NCBI GenBank assembly: GCA_030591685.1
Contig: JAUVAX010000002.1
Coordinates: 62,001 to 126,000, forward strand
From: Pseudobdellovibrionaceae bacterium
GTDB lineage: Bacteria; Bdellovibrionota; Bdellovibrionia; Bdellovibrionales; UBA1609
Length of the DNA: 64,000 bases
Direction of reading: 5' to 3'
The first letter of the stretch is position 1, and every line of letters begins with the position of its first letter. The notes under the pieces were generated by a model. It searched no databases. It saw nothing but the letters and a program-made list of their open reading frames with translations, and was not told the DNA's origin. Of the stretch, positions 46,351 through 55,260 are shown one piece after another. The position numbers were made by a program, and so were the translations under genes.

Positions 46351-48594
46351 TTGATAAAGGTATTGAAAAGACTATTTCAAGTTAAATTAAAATATTTTGG
46401 GTTATTAAACTCAAAAGGTTTTTCATTAATTGAAGTCACTGTTACTATGGGGATCATGTCGATTGTTGCCGTTACCGGTACCTATATGTTGATACAATCT
46501 AGTCGGCAGTCTAAAAATTTAGAGGTTAAACTTAATGCCTTTCAGTTTCACTCAATCTTACACCAAGTCATGTTAAACAGTGCGGCTTGGACAAATACAG
46601 TCGAAGATACAGCTAACGCTAAACTTAATAACTGTTTAAGGTTGGTGGATAAAGATTTCACAGCCTGTACAGATACATTAAAAGACGACCCAGCCGCAAA
46701 CCTTGATGACCCCGAAAGAGGGTACCACTTGGTTCTTCGGGGCAGCAATAACACTGTATTTTTAGACTCTACAGATAACAATTTAGGCATGACAGCTCAA
46801 GGTACTGTTTGTAATAATTTTTCAAACACTAATGAGGACTGCCCCTTTAAACCTGAGGTTTTTTGGCGTTTTGAGTGCATCCAAAAAGATTTAAATGTAA
46901 ATGCTAGTTGTGCTGACCCAATGGTCGTATTAACAGCAAGGATACGTAATGAATCAAAAAAATATAGAGGGTTAAATTTTTCAGCCTATAATGTTGCTGT
47001 GGTTAAAGACTACTCAAAGCCTAATGACCCGTCTGTAGTTGTTTGTGATAGTGTTAATGGTAAATTTGATTCTGTATTGGGGCAGTGTGTACAAAATTTA
47101 AATGCCACCTGCCCTAGTGGTTACTTTGTACACGGAGTAAAATCAGATGGCACTTTAGACTGTGTGGCCGCCGGTCAGCCAAAGTGCTCATTTTCTTTAT
47201 CAACATCAAGTTTAAATGAGCCCGCCGCAGATGAGGATTTTCTGTTGCAGGTAGATTTATCAAATGCTTCAACGAAAACTGTTTCAGTGAACTACTCTGT
47301 AAACACCGAAAATACGACAGCTACTTCAGGCGGAGAAACCCCCGATTTTGTTTTAGCCTCAGGGACTTTGACTTTTGACCCTGGTGATGTGCAAAAATCA
47401 ATTACTATTTCAGTTCTTGAAGATACAACCTCTGAAGAGGATGAAACTATTGATGTTATTTTAGACTCGCCTGTAAACTGTGACACCATCGCGCCGGATA
47501 GTCATACAGTAACTATTGTTGATGACGATAACAACGAAAAGCCCACAGTTTTTTTTAGTACACTAAGAAACATTAACGTGAGTGATGTGGTGGATTCAAC
47601 CGTTCAAATGAGCATTATGTTATCAAAGCCATTATCGGTATCTTCAAGTATTACATATTCGAAAACATCTGGTTCAGCAGGTGAAGGTACTGATTTTACA
47701 TTAAGCGGTGGCGGGTCAGTGACCTTTTCACCTGGGGAGACAGTTAAGACCATTGATTTTAATGTTCAAAAGGATACTTTATTAGAGGGTATTGAAGAAG
47801 CCACAATTACACTCTCAGACCCTGTTGAGGCTGATTTAGGATCATCGGAGCAGATTAATTTTACTGTAACAATCTCAGAGACACCGACCATTAGCTTTGT
47901 AAATGCCACTAAGAGTGTTTCTGAGGCTGATGGTGCAATCACTGAAACAGTACATCTTTCAAACTCATCAACGTCAGTGATTAGTGTTAGCTATGAGCTT
48001 GATAATATGAGCTCCTCTGCGGCAGAGGGCAATGATTTTGATTTTATAAATGGTACTTTAAATTTTCCAGCAGGGGCCACAAGCCAATCTATCACTTATA
48101 CGGTAAAAAAAGACTCTATAGCTGAGGGGGCCGAGACCATTAAAATTGATTTGATCAATATTGTAGGGGCTCAATTGGGGTACCCAGGCTCACATGTAGC
48201 TACACTCAGTGACTCTTCAACGTCACCGCTAGACGGTGTTACAGGGGGGTGTTACGTCAACAGCCCAACGCCTGATAGCACAACCCCATCGAGTTGTATT
48301 TCAGAGGTTTGTTCTGAATCTAAGTTCACTCAATTTACAATGTTTAGTGTAGGAAGTCTTTTAGGGTCTGGTGGTTATGAGTTTACAAACATAGATGAGT
48401 GGACCATTGTATGGGCCGGGGATGGGGCCTGTGATAAAAGTGTAAAGGACCCCATGTACTGCAAAGTAAAAAATATGGGCGATTATGCAATGTCTGCAAC
48501 AGTGACGCACAAATTAAGTGGAGAGAGCAAAGCCTTCTCTATAACCAGTCAGGATAAAACTGTAATCATGAATGGAAACAATAAGTGCCCTTAA
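46351..48594 (+). CDS. Pseudopilin fused to three Calx-beta domains
   Basis: 747 residues; start TTG with AAAGGC upstream. Leader ends KG then FSLIEVTVTMGIMSIVAV (Glu5 present), followed by the same pilin-like body as its neighbours (SAAWTNTV, NTNEDCPFKPE). Three Calx-beta domains follow at about 275-394, 396-510 and 511-628, each with the typical E..G.DF and GT..F.PG..S..I pattern, then a Cys-rich C-terminal domain. Calx-beta repeats bind calcium and often mediate adhesion, so this may be a tip adhesin. Third gene of the cluster. Confidence 0.8.
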   Translation: MIKVLKRLFQVKLKYFGLLNSKGFSLIEVTVTMGIMSIVAVTGTYMLIQSSRQSKNLEVKLNAFQFHSILHQVMLNSAAWTNTVEDTANAKLNNCLRLVDKDFTACTDTLKDDPAANLDDPERGYHLVLRGSNNTVFLDSTDNNLGMTAQGTVCNNFSNTNEDCPFKPEVFWRFECIQKDLNVNASCADPMVVLTARIRNESKKYRGLNFSAYNVAVVKDYSKPNDPSVVVCDSVNGKFDSVLGQCVQNLNATCPSGYFVHGVKSDGTLDCVAAGQPKCSFSLSTSSLNEPAADEDFLLQVDLSNASTKTVSVNYSVNTENTTATSGGETPDFVLASGTLTFDPGDVQKSITISVLEDTTSEEDETIDVILDSPVNCDTIAPDSHTVTIVDDDNNEKPTVFFSTLRNINVSDVVDSTVQMSIMLSKPLSVSSSITYSKTSGSAGEGTDFTLSGGGSVTFSPGETVKTIDFNVQKDTLLEGIEEATITLSDPVEADLGSSEQINFTVTISETPTISFVNATKSVSEADGAITETVHLSNSSTSVISVSYELDNMSSSAAEGNDFDFINGTLNFPAGATSQSITYTVKKDSIAEGAETIKIDLINIVGAQLGYPGSHVATLSDSSTSPLDGVTGGCYVNSPTPDSTTPSSCISEVCSESKFTQFTMFSVGSLLGSGGYEFTNIDEWTIVWAGDGACDKSVKDPMYCKVKNMGDYAMSATVTHKLSGESKAFSITSQDKTVIMNGNNKCP

Positions 48595-48800
48595 TTTAAA
48601 ATTAGGGTCATTTTTATTTTAGATTCAAGGACTACTTGCAGCCTTTGGTCTGGAAATTTACAGTTTTAAACCCCAAAAATTGAATTACTTTAAATGAAAG
48701 TCGAGTTCTTTGTGTATATAAGATCGGTCATTAAATAAACGCTCAAAAATTCCGAAAAGTTAATTAATCACAGTCAGTTAACTTAAAAATGAAAGTAGTT

Positions 48801-49370
48801 ATGCAGCTTAGATGGTTAGAGCAACAGTTTAAATACGATGGCACTCAATTGCGATCACTATTTGGTTATTTAGGTTATGGGCTTCTAGGTGATTCGGTCG
48901 TAGCTTGGGCGGGCCCTTGTGATATACCTCCTGAGCACATGGTCGACGGAGAGGACCTCAATAACGACGCTAAAATTTGCGGTGATTTAATGGTGCATAT
49001 GATTATTGAACGCTTTGATTGTGATTTGTTATTTGGCGTGAGTATGCAAAGAATATTAGCCAGTCTTGCTATTGATGTGCTTCAAGAGTTATCCCCTCAG
49101 AGTGAATTATCAAGCAAACTTTATAGAGAGGGTGATGATATTTTTTGTGACTATAAAAAAATAAGCATCAGTGTGGCCACTAAAAGCCCTGTATCTACCT
49201 TGGTTCATTTTGCAGTGAATTGTGTCAACACAGGCACGCCGGTAGATACAATGTGTTTACAAGATTTTCAGGTAGATATACAAATGTTTGCAAAGCACTT
49301 AATGCAAAACTTTATTCACGAAATGCAATCCATTAAAGATGCCACTCATAAAGTTAAATGGGTAAAATAA
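48801..49370 (+). CDS. DUF366 family protein
   Basis: 189 residues from ATG 48801, which fits the usual start of the family (MQLRWLE..YDGTQLRS); ATG 48789 is possible. Conserved parts: GDSVVAWAGPCDIPPEHMVDGED, HMIIERFD, ISISVATKSPVSTLVHFAVN. DUF366 has no assigned function. No operon partner is clear. Confidence 0.85.
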   Translation: MQLRWLEQQFKYDGTQLRSLFGYLGYGLLGDSVVAWAGPCDIPPEHMVDGEDLNNDAKICGDLMVHMIIERFDCDLLFGVSMQRILASLAIDVLQELSPQSELSSKLYREGDDIFCDYKKISISVATKSPVSTLVHFAVNCVNTGTPVDTMCLQDFQVDIQMFAKHLMQNFIHEMQSIKDATHKVKWVK

Positions 49371-49428
49371 ATAGCTTTAAAGTAAAAAGTTCTTAATCTT
49401 GAATTTAGCTCTTAAAGGGCGACAACCA

Positions 49429-49989
49429 CTAATTAATAGCGATGACGTCTTTGATCTCAGGCAGTGCCGCTTGCATTCTGGCTTGTACCCCTTGTTTTAA
49501 GGTCATTGTAGCACTTGGACAACCATTACAAGCCCCGTGCATTTCAACGTATAAAATATTTCGCTCGTACTTGTGAAACATAATATCACCGCCATCAAGG
49601 GCCACCGCCGGGCGAATTTCATTATTTAAGATAGTTTTAATTTTTTTAACTATGGCTGAGTCATCCTCATTAAAGTCCTCGTTGCTATTAAGTGTTGGTT
49701 CTAACAAAATAGGCTCATTGCTTTCGATGTGCTCTTTGATGAGGTGGCTTAACGGGTCAGCTAAAATGCCCCAGTCTACCCAGTCTTGCTTGGTGACTGT
49801 AACAAAGTTTGGGCCGATCATAACGGCCGAGGCCCAGGGAAAGCCAAAAATTTTACTGGCCAGAGGGGACCTTGTAGCCTCAAGAGGTTCACTAAAGCTA
49901 ACAACCTCATCACAGATGGTTTTAGTAATGGTAAATTTCATGGACTCAGGGTTAGGTGTCGCTTGGTATAAAACTTCAACATCACTCAT
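49429..49989 (-). CDS. nfu: Nfu-type iron-sulfur scaffold protein
   Basis: 186 residues. N-terminal Nfu domain (TPNPESMKFTI, KIFGFPWASAVMIGPNFVTVTK) and C-terminal NifU-like domain with CNGC (C154, C157) that holds a transient [4Fe-4S] cluster for target proteins. GGAGAG upstream. Stands alone. Confidence 0.92.
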   Translation of the reverse strand: MSDVEVLYQATPNPESMKFTITKTICDEVVSFSEPLEATRSPLASKIFGFPWASAVMIGPNFVTVTKQDWVDWGILADPLSHLIKEHIESNEPILLEPTLNSNEDFNEDDSAIVKKIKTILNNEIRPAVALDGGDIMFHKYERNILYVEMHGACNGCPSATMTLKQGVQARMQAALPEIKDVIAIN

Positions 49990-50087
49990 TTAAAGGCTCT
50001 CCTTAGTTAGGCCTATTTATAAACTAAATCTCTAAATTTGGCTGGTGTTTTTTGTGAAACTTAGCCATAAATGTATATTCTTCAGCC

Positions 50088-51329
50088 TTAAGTTGTGGCA
50101 GCGGGTCTAGAGACAGATTTTAAGTGGTGGTGGCGTAAAGCTAAGAGGGTCGAAAACAAGAAAAAAGCACCACCAAGTATATAAATACACGTATCGTAGC
50201 CATATTTGTCAGCAAAAACTCCGACGGGGTAACAGGCCAGTGGCCCTACGCTAATAAAACAAAGGCTCACTATGGAGGACAATCGACCTCGATAGATATC
50301 ATTCACGTAGGTGTGTAGAGAAACAGTTATTGCTGAAAAACAAATGTAGGCAAAAACGCCTCCAAAAAATAAGGCTATGGCAGTGAGCTTTAAACTCGTC
50401 AATGAGGGCACAGTAAATATAGTGAGAGTCACTAAGGGGACTGAGGCCCATAAATACTTCATAGGGTTTTTAGGGCTAATAAGGACAAAAATTAAAGCGC
50501 CCACAAAGGCCCCCGAGGCTGAAAACGAAAACAAAAGACCAAACTGATCAGGGGTGAGTTGAAATTTAATTTTTAAGTATGTTCTGTAAAGTACAATGCT
50601 TAAGGGTAAAAATAAAATAACGCTTAAAAAAAGCTGAATTAATCGAAACCGTAAGCTTAAGGTACTAAAGAGGTACTTCATGCCCTCTAAAAGGGCTGCA
50701 AAACTAGTTTGTTGCAATGAGCTTTGCGGGCGCTGAAACAACTGAACTTTACTAAGAATTAATAGTAAAACTACATACGTTATGGCATCAAATAAAAAAA
50801 CAAGGCTTGTCCCGTACCAGTACATGAGCAGGGCGGCTACACCAGGGCCAATGGCTCGTCCCATATGAAAGTTCATAGTGTTTAATAACAAGGTAGGGGT
50901 AAACTCGCTTTTAGGGACAAGTCTGAGGGTTAAAACCTGAAAGGCCGGGCCACTAAAGCTAGCGACAGAGCCCTCAATAATACCAAAAATAATAAGATGC
51001 CAAAGTTGAACTTGGTAAAACTCAACTATAAAAGCAAGACAAAGTGCACTTAAAGCAAGCACTGAATTTGTTAATAGCAGCACCTTTTTTACATTTACAC
51101 GGTCTACTAAAACCCCAGAAGGCAGCGAGAGGATAATGTTTGGGATAGCGGCCATTAAAACCACCAAACCCAGAGCCCAGGCTTTATTGTCGACCAGCTC
51201 TAATATAAGCCAAGATCGAGCCAGGTCGTGGGACCATTTGCCGGTTTGTGACAGGGCTTGAACAATATAGAAGTTTCTAAAGTGAAGGTGCTTAAATGGT
51301 GATAAGCGTCGGGCAAAAAAGTCTCTCAT
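50088..51329 (-). CDS. MFS transporter, probable exporter
   Basis: 413 residues with about 12 membrane helices. Opening RNFYIVQALSQTGKWSHDLARSWLILEL and GVLVDRVNVKKVLL (motif A-type loop) resemble the EntS-like efflux group (MFS_3). Substrate unknown. Confidence 0.85.
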   Translation of the reverse strand: MRDFFARRLSPFKHLHFRNFYIVQALSQTGKWSHDLARSWLILELVDNKAWALGLVVLMAAIPNIILSLPSGVLVDRVNVKKVLLLTNSVLALSALCLAFIVEFYQVQLWHLIIFGIIEGSVASFSGPAFQVLTLRLVPKSEFTPTLLLNTMNFHMGRAIGPGVAALLMYWYGTSLVFLFDAITYVVLLLILSKVQLFQRPQSSLQQTSFAALLEGMKYLFSTLSLRFRLIQLFLSVILFLPLSIVLYRTYLKIKFQLTPDQFGLLFSFSASGAFVGALIFVLISPKNPMKYLWASVPLVTLTIFTVPSLTSLKLTAIALFFGGVFAYICFSAITVSLHTYVNDIYRGRLSSIVSLCFISVGPLACYPVGVFADKYGYDTCIYILGGAFFLFSTLLALRHHHLKSVSRPAATT

Positions 51330-51459
51330 TAGGCGAACCTTACACTAGGGCCAAGGGATGTTGCAAGGTGTGAAGCTTGAATCTACTTGGGTGTCATAAA
51401 AAGAAGTGGTAGAAATAATCGTTAAATATTTAATGAAAAGTGATAATCGAGGTATTCTA

Positions 51460-52377
51460 ATGACACCAAGAGTAAGAGAAATTTTAAACTGGTATGGGGC
51501 AGATAACCCGGGCGTTTTAACTAACATGTCCAGAATGTTAAATCAGGGGCGCTTATCGGGTACAGGTAAACTTGTTATACTCCCTGTCGATCAAGGTTTT
51601 GAGCATGGACCGGCGAGAAGTTTTGCTAAAAACCCCATAGGTTATGACCCCAGCTATCACTTTGAACTGGCCATTGAATCCGGTTGCAATGCCTATGCCG
51701 CTCCCTTAGGTTTTATTGAGGCGGCCGCAAGGGATTATGCTGGCGAAATCCCCTTGATTTTAAAAATTAATAACTCTGATAGTTTGTTTTCTGATTCCAA
51801 CGCTCCCATATCAGCCATGACCTCTAGTGTAGAAGACGCCTTAAGGCTTGGCTGTGCGGGTATTGGTTTTACAATTTACCCCGGCAGCCAAGAGAGAAAG
51901 CAAATGTATGAAGAAATAGCCTTTGCTGCCAGCGAAGCTAAAAAGGCAGGACTGGTGGTTGTGGTGTGGTCATACGCTCGAGGAGCAGGCTTATCAAAAG
52001 AGGGCGAAACCGCAATTGATGTTATTTCATATGCGGCTCAAATTGCATGTCAACTGGGGGCCCATATAGTTAAAGTAAAGCCCCCAAGTGCTCATATCGA
52101 ACAGGCCGAGGCGAAAAAAGTATTTGATGCTCAACAAATAAAAATCACTAAATTATCTGACAGAACAAAGCATGTTGTTGAATCTTGTTTTAATGGTCGA
52201 AGAGTTGTGATTTTTAGCGGAGGAGCCGCAAAGGGTACAGAAGACGTTTTAGACGAAGTTAAGCAACTCGCTGCGGGCGGGTCATTTGGTAGCATAATGG
52301 GTCGTAACGCCTTTCAAAGGCCTAAAAAAGAGGCCATAGAGTTACTAAATAATATTATGGATATATATAAAGGCTAA
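51460..52377 (+). CDS. fbaB: Class I fructose-bisphosphate aldolase (DhnA/FbaB type)
   Basis: 305 residues from ATG 51460, with CGAGGT upstream; an earlier ATG at 51406 would add an unlikely 18-residue tail. VILPVDQGFEHGPARSF, ILKINNSDSL, IGFTIYPGS, VVWSYARG, and a HIVKVKPPS segment with the Schiff-base Lys are family features. Cleaves or forms fructose-1,6-bisphosphate. Confidence 0.92.
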   Translation: MTPRVREILNWYGADNPGVLTNMSRMLNQGRLSGTGKLVILPVDQGFEHGPARSFAKNPIGYDPSYHFELAIESGCNAYAAPLGFIEAAARDYAGEIPLILKINNSDSLFSDSNAPISAMTSSVEDALRLGCAGIGFTIYPGSQERKQMYEEIAFAASEAKKAGLVVVVWSYARGAGLSKEGETAIDVISYAAQIACQLGAHIVKVKPPSAHIEQAEAKKVFDAQQIKITKLSDRTKHVVESCFNGRRVVIFSGGAAKGTEDVLDEVKQLAAGGSFGSIMGRNAFQRPKKEAIELLNNIMDIYKG

Positions 52378-52449
52378 CGAGTATTAGCTTATATATTTGA
52401 AAAATTAATATAATAAAGCTCTAACTTTTTATACAGGGGCCCGGTTTTT

Positions 52450-53316
52450 ATGAAATTAACATTTTTTATGGTTTTAATGTTTGTCTTTACGGGGTGCCAA
52501 ACTCTGCCTCCGACTACGGTACGTACAATAAGTGATAAGCGTATTAAAATTTTAGTTGAGGGGGCCAGAAGCCCGCTCGTTTTAAGTAAAGATACAATTG
52601 TTTTAGACTCTCGCTCGGCCTTTGATTATTCGTTACTGCATTTACCTGAAGCTATAAATATAAGTTGGCGCGAGTTTTCAGATGTTCAAGGCCCCTACCC
52701 GGGGGTGATTAAAAAAGACCTCTATTTTATGACGGCTCGTTTATCAAGGTTGGGGATTGGCCCGAACAGCCCGGTTATAGTGGTGGGTTATGGCTCAAAG
52801 GGGCATGGGGATGAGGCTCGACTCGCTTGGATGCTTTATTACTTGGGAGTTAAAAACATTCAGTTTTCAGGGTTAAATTACTTTAAAGCCCGAGTCGTAC
52901 AAAAAATACCCCCTCCTCGAAAAGCACAAACCATTTGGAGCCCAAGGCCCCAAACCTCTACGCTGACAAGTACAAAAGAAATAAAAAAAATATTAAAATA
53001 CCCACCCAAAAATGTTCATATTATAGACGTGAGAACCTCAAAAGAGGCTTTAAATGATGGGGGCTCTTCGTGGATAAAAAAAATTAACATTCACAGTCAC
53101 GAGTTTATCACTCAAAAAGGAAGACCCGACTTAAAATTAAAATCAAAACTTAAAAGCGTTGGTATATTGCCCACCCACAGAGTTATAGTGATAAGTAATA
53201 AGGGGTTAAGATCCTCAACGGCTTTAATGTCGTTACTGTCAATGGGGTATAAAAAGGCCTCACATTTTGTAGAGGGTTGGAAATGGATAAAAAAACTAGA
53301 GAGAGGTCAAAAGTGA
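52450..53316 (+). CDS. Double rhodanese-fold lipoprotein, probably inactive
   Basis: 288 residues. Lipoprotein signal ending VFTGC16. Two rhodanese-like domains: the first (about 45-150) has VLDSRSAFDYSLLHLPEAI and a GYGSKGHGDEAR loop; the second (about 175-285) has IIDVRTSKEA and SNKGLRS, where the catalytic Cys position is Ser249. Neither active loop has a cysteine, so no sulfurtransferase activity is expected; a binding role is more likely. Its stop overlaps the GTG start of the outer-membrane protein gene. Confidence 0.8.
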   Translation: MKLTFFMVLMFVFTGCQTLPPTTVRTISDKRIKILVEGARSPLVLSKDTIVLDSRSAFDYSLLHLPEAINISWREFSDVQGPYPGVIKKDLYFMTARLSRLGIGPNSPVIVVGYGSKGHGDEARLAWMLYYLGVKNIQFSGLNYFKARVVQKIPPPRKAQTIWSPRPQTSTLTSTKEIKKILKYPPKNVHIIDVRTSKEALNDGGSSWIKKINIHSHEFITQKGRPDLKLKSKLKSVGILPTHRVIVISNKGLRSSTALMSLLSMGYKKASHFVEGWKWIKKLERGQK

Positions 53317-54206
53317 AAACAAAGATCATTTTATTTATGTTTGTTTCAGGGTTTAGTTTATTGGCTTCCGCAAAAACAATATATGTATTAAAAACAAAAG
53401 GCACAGTCGATTCACGTACTCATTTAAGTGCTATCACAGAGCTTATTGAGGCCTCTGTAGAGGGTGAAAAAGGGTTTTCTGTTACAGGTAATCGCTGGAA
53501 GGCTGATTTCGAGTTAAGGTCCAGGCTCACTCAGTTGGGATCAAAGTACATACTTACAGTTTTTAAGAGCCATAATAAAAAAACTCTGAACTCTCAAAAA
53601 ATGACCTCTCGGTCTTTAGAAGATATGGATGTTGTTGTTGCCCGAGTTGTGCGTGCTGTTTTACGGGGCGAAGAGGCGGCTGCAAACTCAAAGGTGAATG
53701 AGGTCACCGAAGAGGAGCAGGTAAAAAGCTCTCGTCGCTTTAAGGCCCATAAACAATGGGTGTTTGCTCTGGGGGCGTCTAGTGCAACAAATCTAAATGA
53801 ATCGGGTAGTTTTAAAAGTTTTGGCTTTGGTCGTAACTGGAATATTGACCCCGATTATGACTTAGCTTTTTTGTGGACCACTCATATATCTCCCTCAGGT
53901 AGCGCGGCTTCTCTTGTAAATTTAAGTATAGACTTACTCTATTATTTTAATAAAAATAAATCAGCACCCTTTTTAGTGGGTGGTATAGGGTATGCGGGGG
54001 CTGCGGCCGATGATGATGCGGTCTTGTTTTTTTCAGACGACACAGCCGGAGGGTTTAGTGCTAAACTGGGGGGCGGTATGAGGTTTTTTAGGACATCTAC
54101 TGTAAACCTTGGGGTTTCACTCACTCACACAATGATGTTTGCCGACACTACAAAAAGTAATAAAAAACCCGCAGTCACAAGCTTTCAGCTACAAATATTT
54201 TACTAA
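53313..54206 (+). CDS. Outer-membrane beta-barrel protein
   Basis: 297 residues from GTG 53313, chosen because GAGAGG lies just upstream and the stop of the preceding lipoprotein overlaps it (GTGA). Signal peptide (to SAKA), a soluble N-terminal domain to about 110, then a beta-strand-rich C-terminal domain with a terminal aromatic residue (SFQLQIFY). Coupled translation suggests it works with the rhodanese-fold lipoprotein. Family not identified. Confidence 0.65.
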   Translation: MKTKIILFMFVSGFSLLASAKTIYVLKTKGTVDSRTHLSAITELIEASVEGEKGFSVTGNRWKADFELRSRLTQLGSKYILTVFKSHNKKTLNSQKMTSRSLEDMDVVVARVVRAVLRGEEAAANSKVNEVTEEEQVKSSRRFKAHKQWVFALGASSATNLNESGSFKSFGFGRNWNIDPDYDLAFLWTTHISPSGSAASLVNLSIDLLYYFNKNKSAPFLVGGIGYAGAAADDDAVLFFSDDTAGGFSAKLGGGMRFFRTSTVNLGVSLTHTMMFADTTKSNKKPAVTSFQLQIFY

Positions 54207-54250
54207 TAGTTTTTTAGAAAATTTACTTTTTGATTTGAATTATTTAGGGC

Positions 54251-55201
54251 TTAATAGTTGGTAGAACTAGAGTAAGCCCTGAACATGACTTCGTTCATGG
54301 CCTCCATGAGGTCTGGGTCATATTTTTTACCTAACTTGTGGGTCATAAATAACATGGCGTCTCGTGGAGACATTGGCTTATTGTAAGTTCGTTTGGTAGT
54401 GAGGGCATCGTAGGTGTCTGTAATAGCGACAATTCGGGCCATAGGGTGAATGTCTTCACCCTCAAGCTGCTGTGGGTAACCATTGCCTAAAAAACTTTCG
54501 TGATGCTCAAAACAGCAGGCTTTAACGCTCTCGGCGACATTTTCGTCATTTAAAATTTGCAGGCCAAACTGTGGATGCTTTTGCATTTGAGCCCATTCAA
54601 TGTCATTTAAGGGGCCTGATTTTGTGATTATGCTCGTGCTGACGTTGCGCTTGCCAATATCATGAAAAAGAGCACCTGTGCCGAGTTCTTTGAGGTCCAA
54701 CCGTGAGTAACCGGCAACACTCCCAAGGCCAATGCTGTAAATACTGACATCTAAAGAGTGATTATAGGTATAAAAATCATGGGAGGAGAGGCTAATTAAG
54801 TGGCTCATTGCCGTAGGCTCATCATCTATAAGTTCAACAAAGTTAGTGATTATTTGTTTGGATTCTTCAAGAGCCTGGCCTATGTCGGGGCTTTCAAAGA
54901 GCTCTTCAACTAAGGCAATCGAACACTCGCGTAAAACAACAGCCTTTTCAATGGAGGAGAGCTCCCCGCTAGAGATCCTGTTATGAACATAGCTCTTATA
55001 ATCCGGTCGTTGCTCAACAGGGACATAAAAGGGGTTTGAAGATTTAGATTCAAAATTTAAAATTTTCTCTACTGAAATAGCATTACCTCTTCTTAAGTAA
55101 TGGACCATTTTATTATTAATATTTATAAAGATATCAAAAGGGATAGGCTTTGATGGATGAATGGAGTTAATGCGTATTTTAAAGTATTTTTCTAGATCCA
55201 T
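54251..55201 (-). CDS. HD-GYP domain protein (c-di-GMP phosphodiesterase family)
   Basis: 316 residues. N-terminal region without a recognised sensor domain (1-130), then HD-GYP: H180-D181 in FHDIGK, H209, H233-H234-E235 and GNGYP (239-243). The usual HHExxDGxGYP has Leu238 in place of Asp, but the catalytic HD and GYP residues remain. Probably hydrolyses c-di-GMP; the same window holds a PilZ-domain protease. Confidence 0.85.
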   Translation of the reverse strand: MDLEKYFKIRINSIHPSKPIPFDIFININNKMVHYLRRGNAISVEKILNFESKSSNPFYVPVEQRPDYKSYVHNRISSGELSSIEKAVVLRECSIALVEELFESPDIGQALEESKQIITNFVELIDDEPTAMSHLISLSSHDFYTYNHSLDVSIYSIGLGSVAGYSRLDLKELGTGALFHDIGKRNVSTSIITKSGPLNDIEWAQMQKHPQFGLQILNDENVAESVKACCFEHHESFLGNGYPQQLEGEDIHPMARIVAITDTYDALTTKRTYNKPMSPRDAMLFMTHKLGKKYDPDLMEAMNEVMFRAYSSSTNY

Positions 55202-55260
55202 GCCCTATAGTTTGCCACGATTTTGTTGACTGTCCAACGAAAGATGTTAACTAGAGACCT

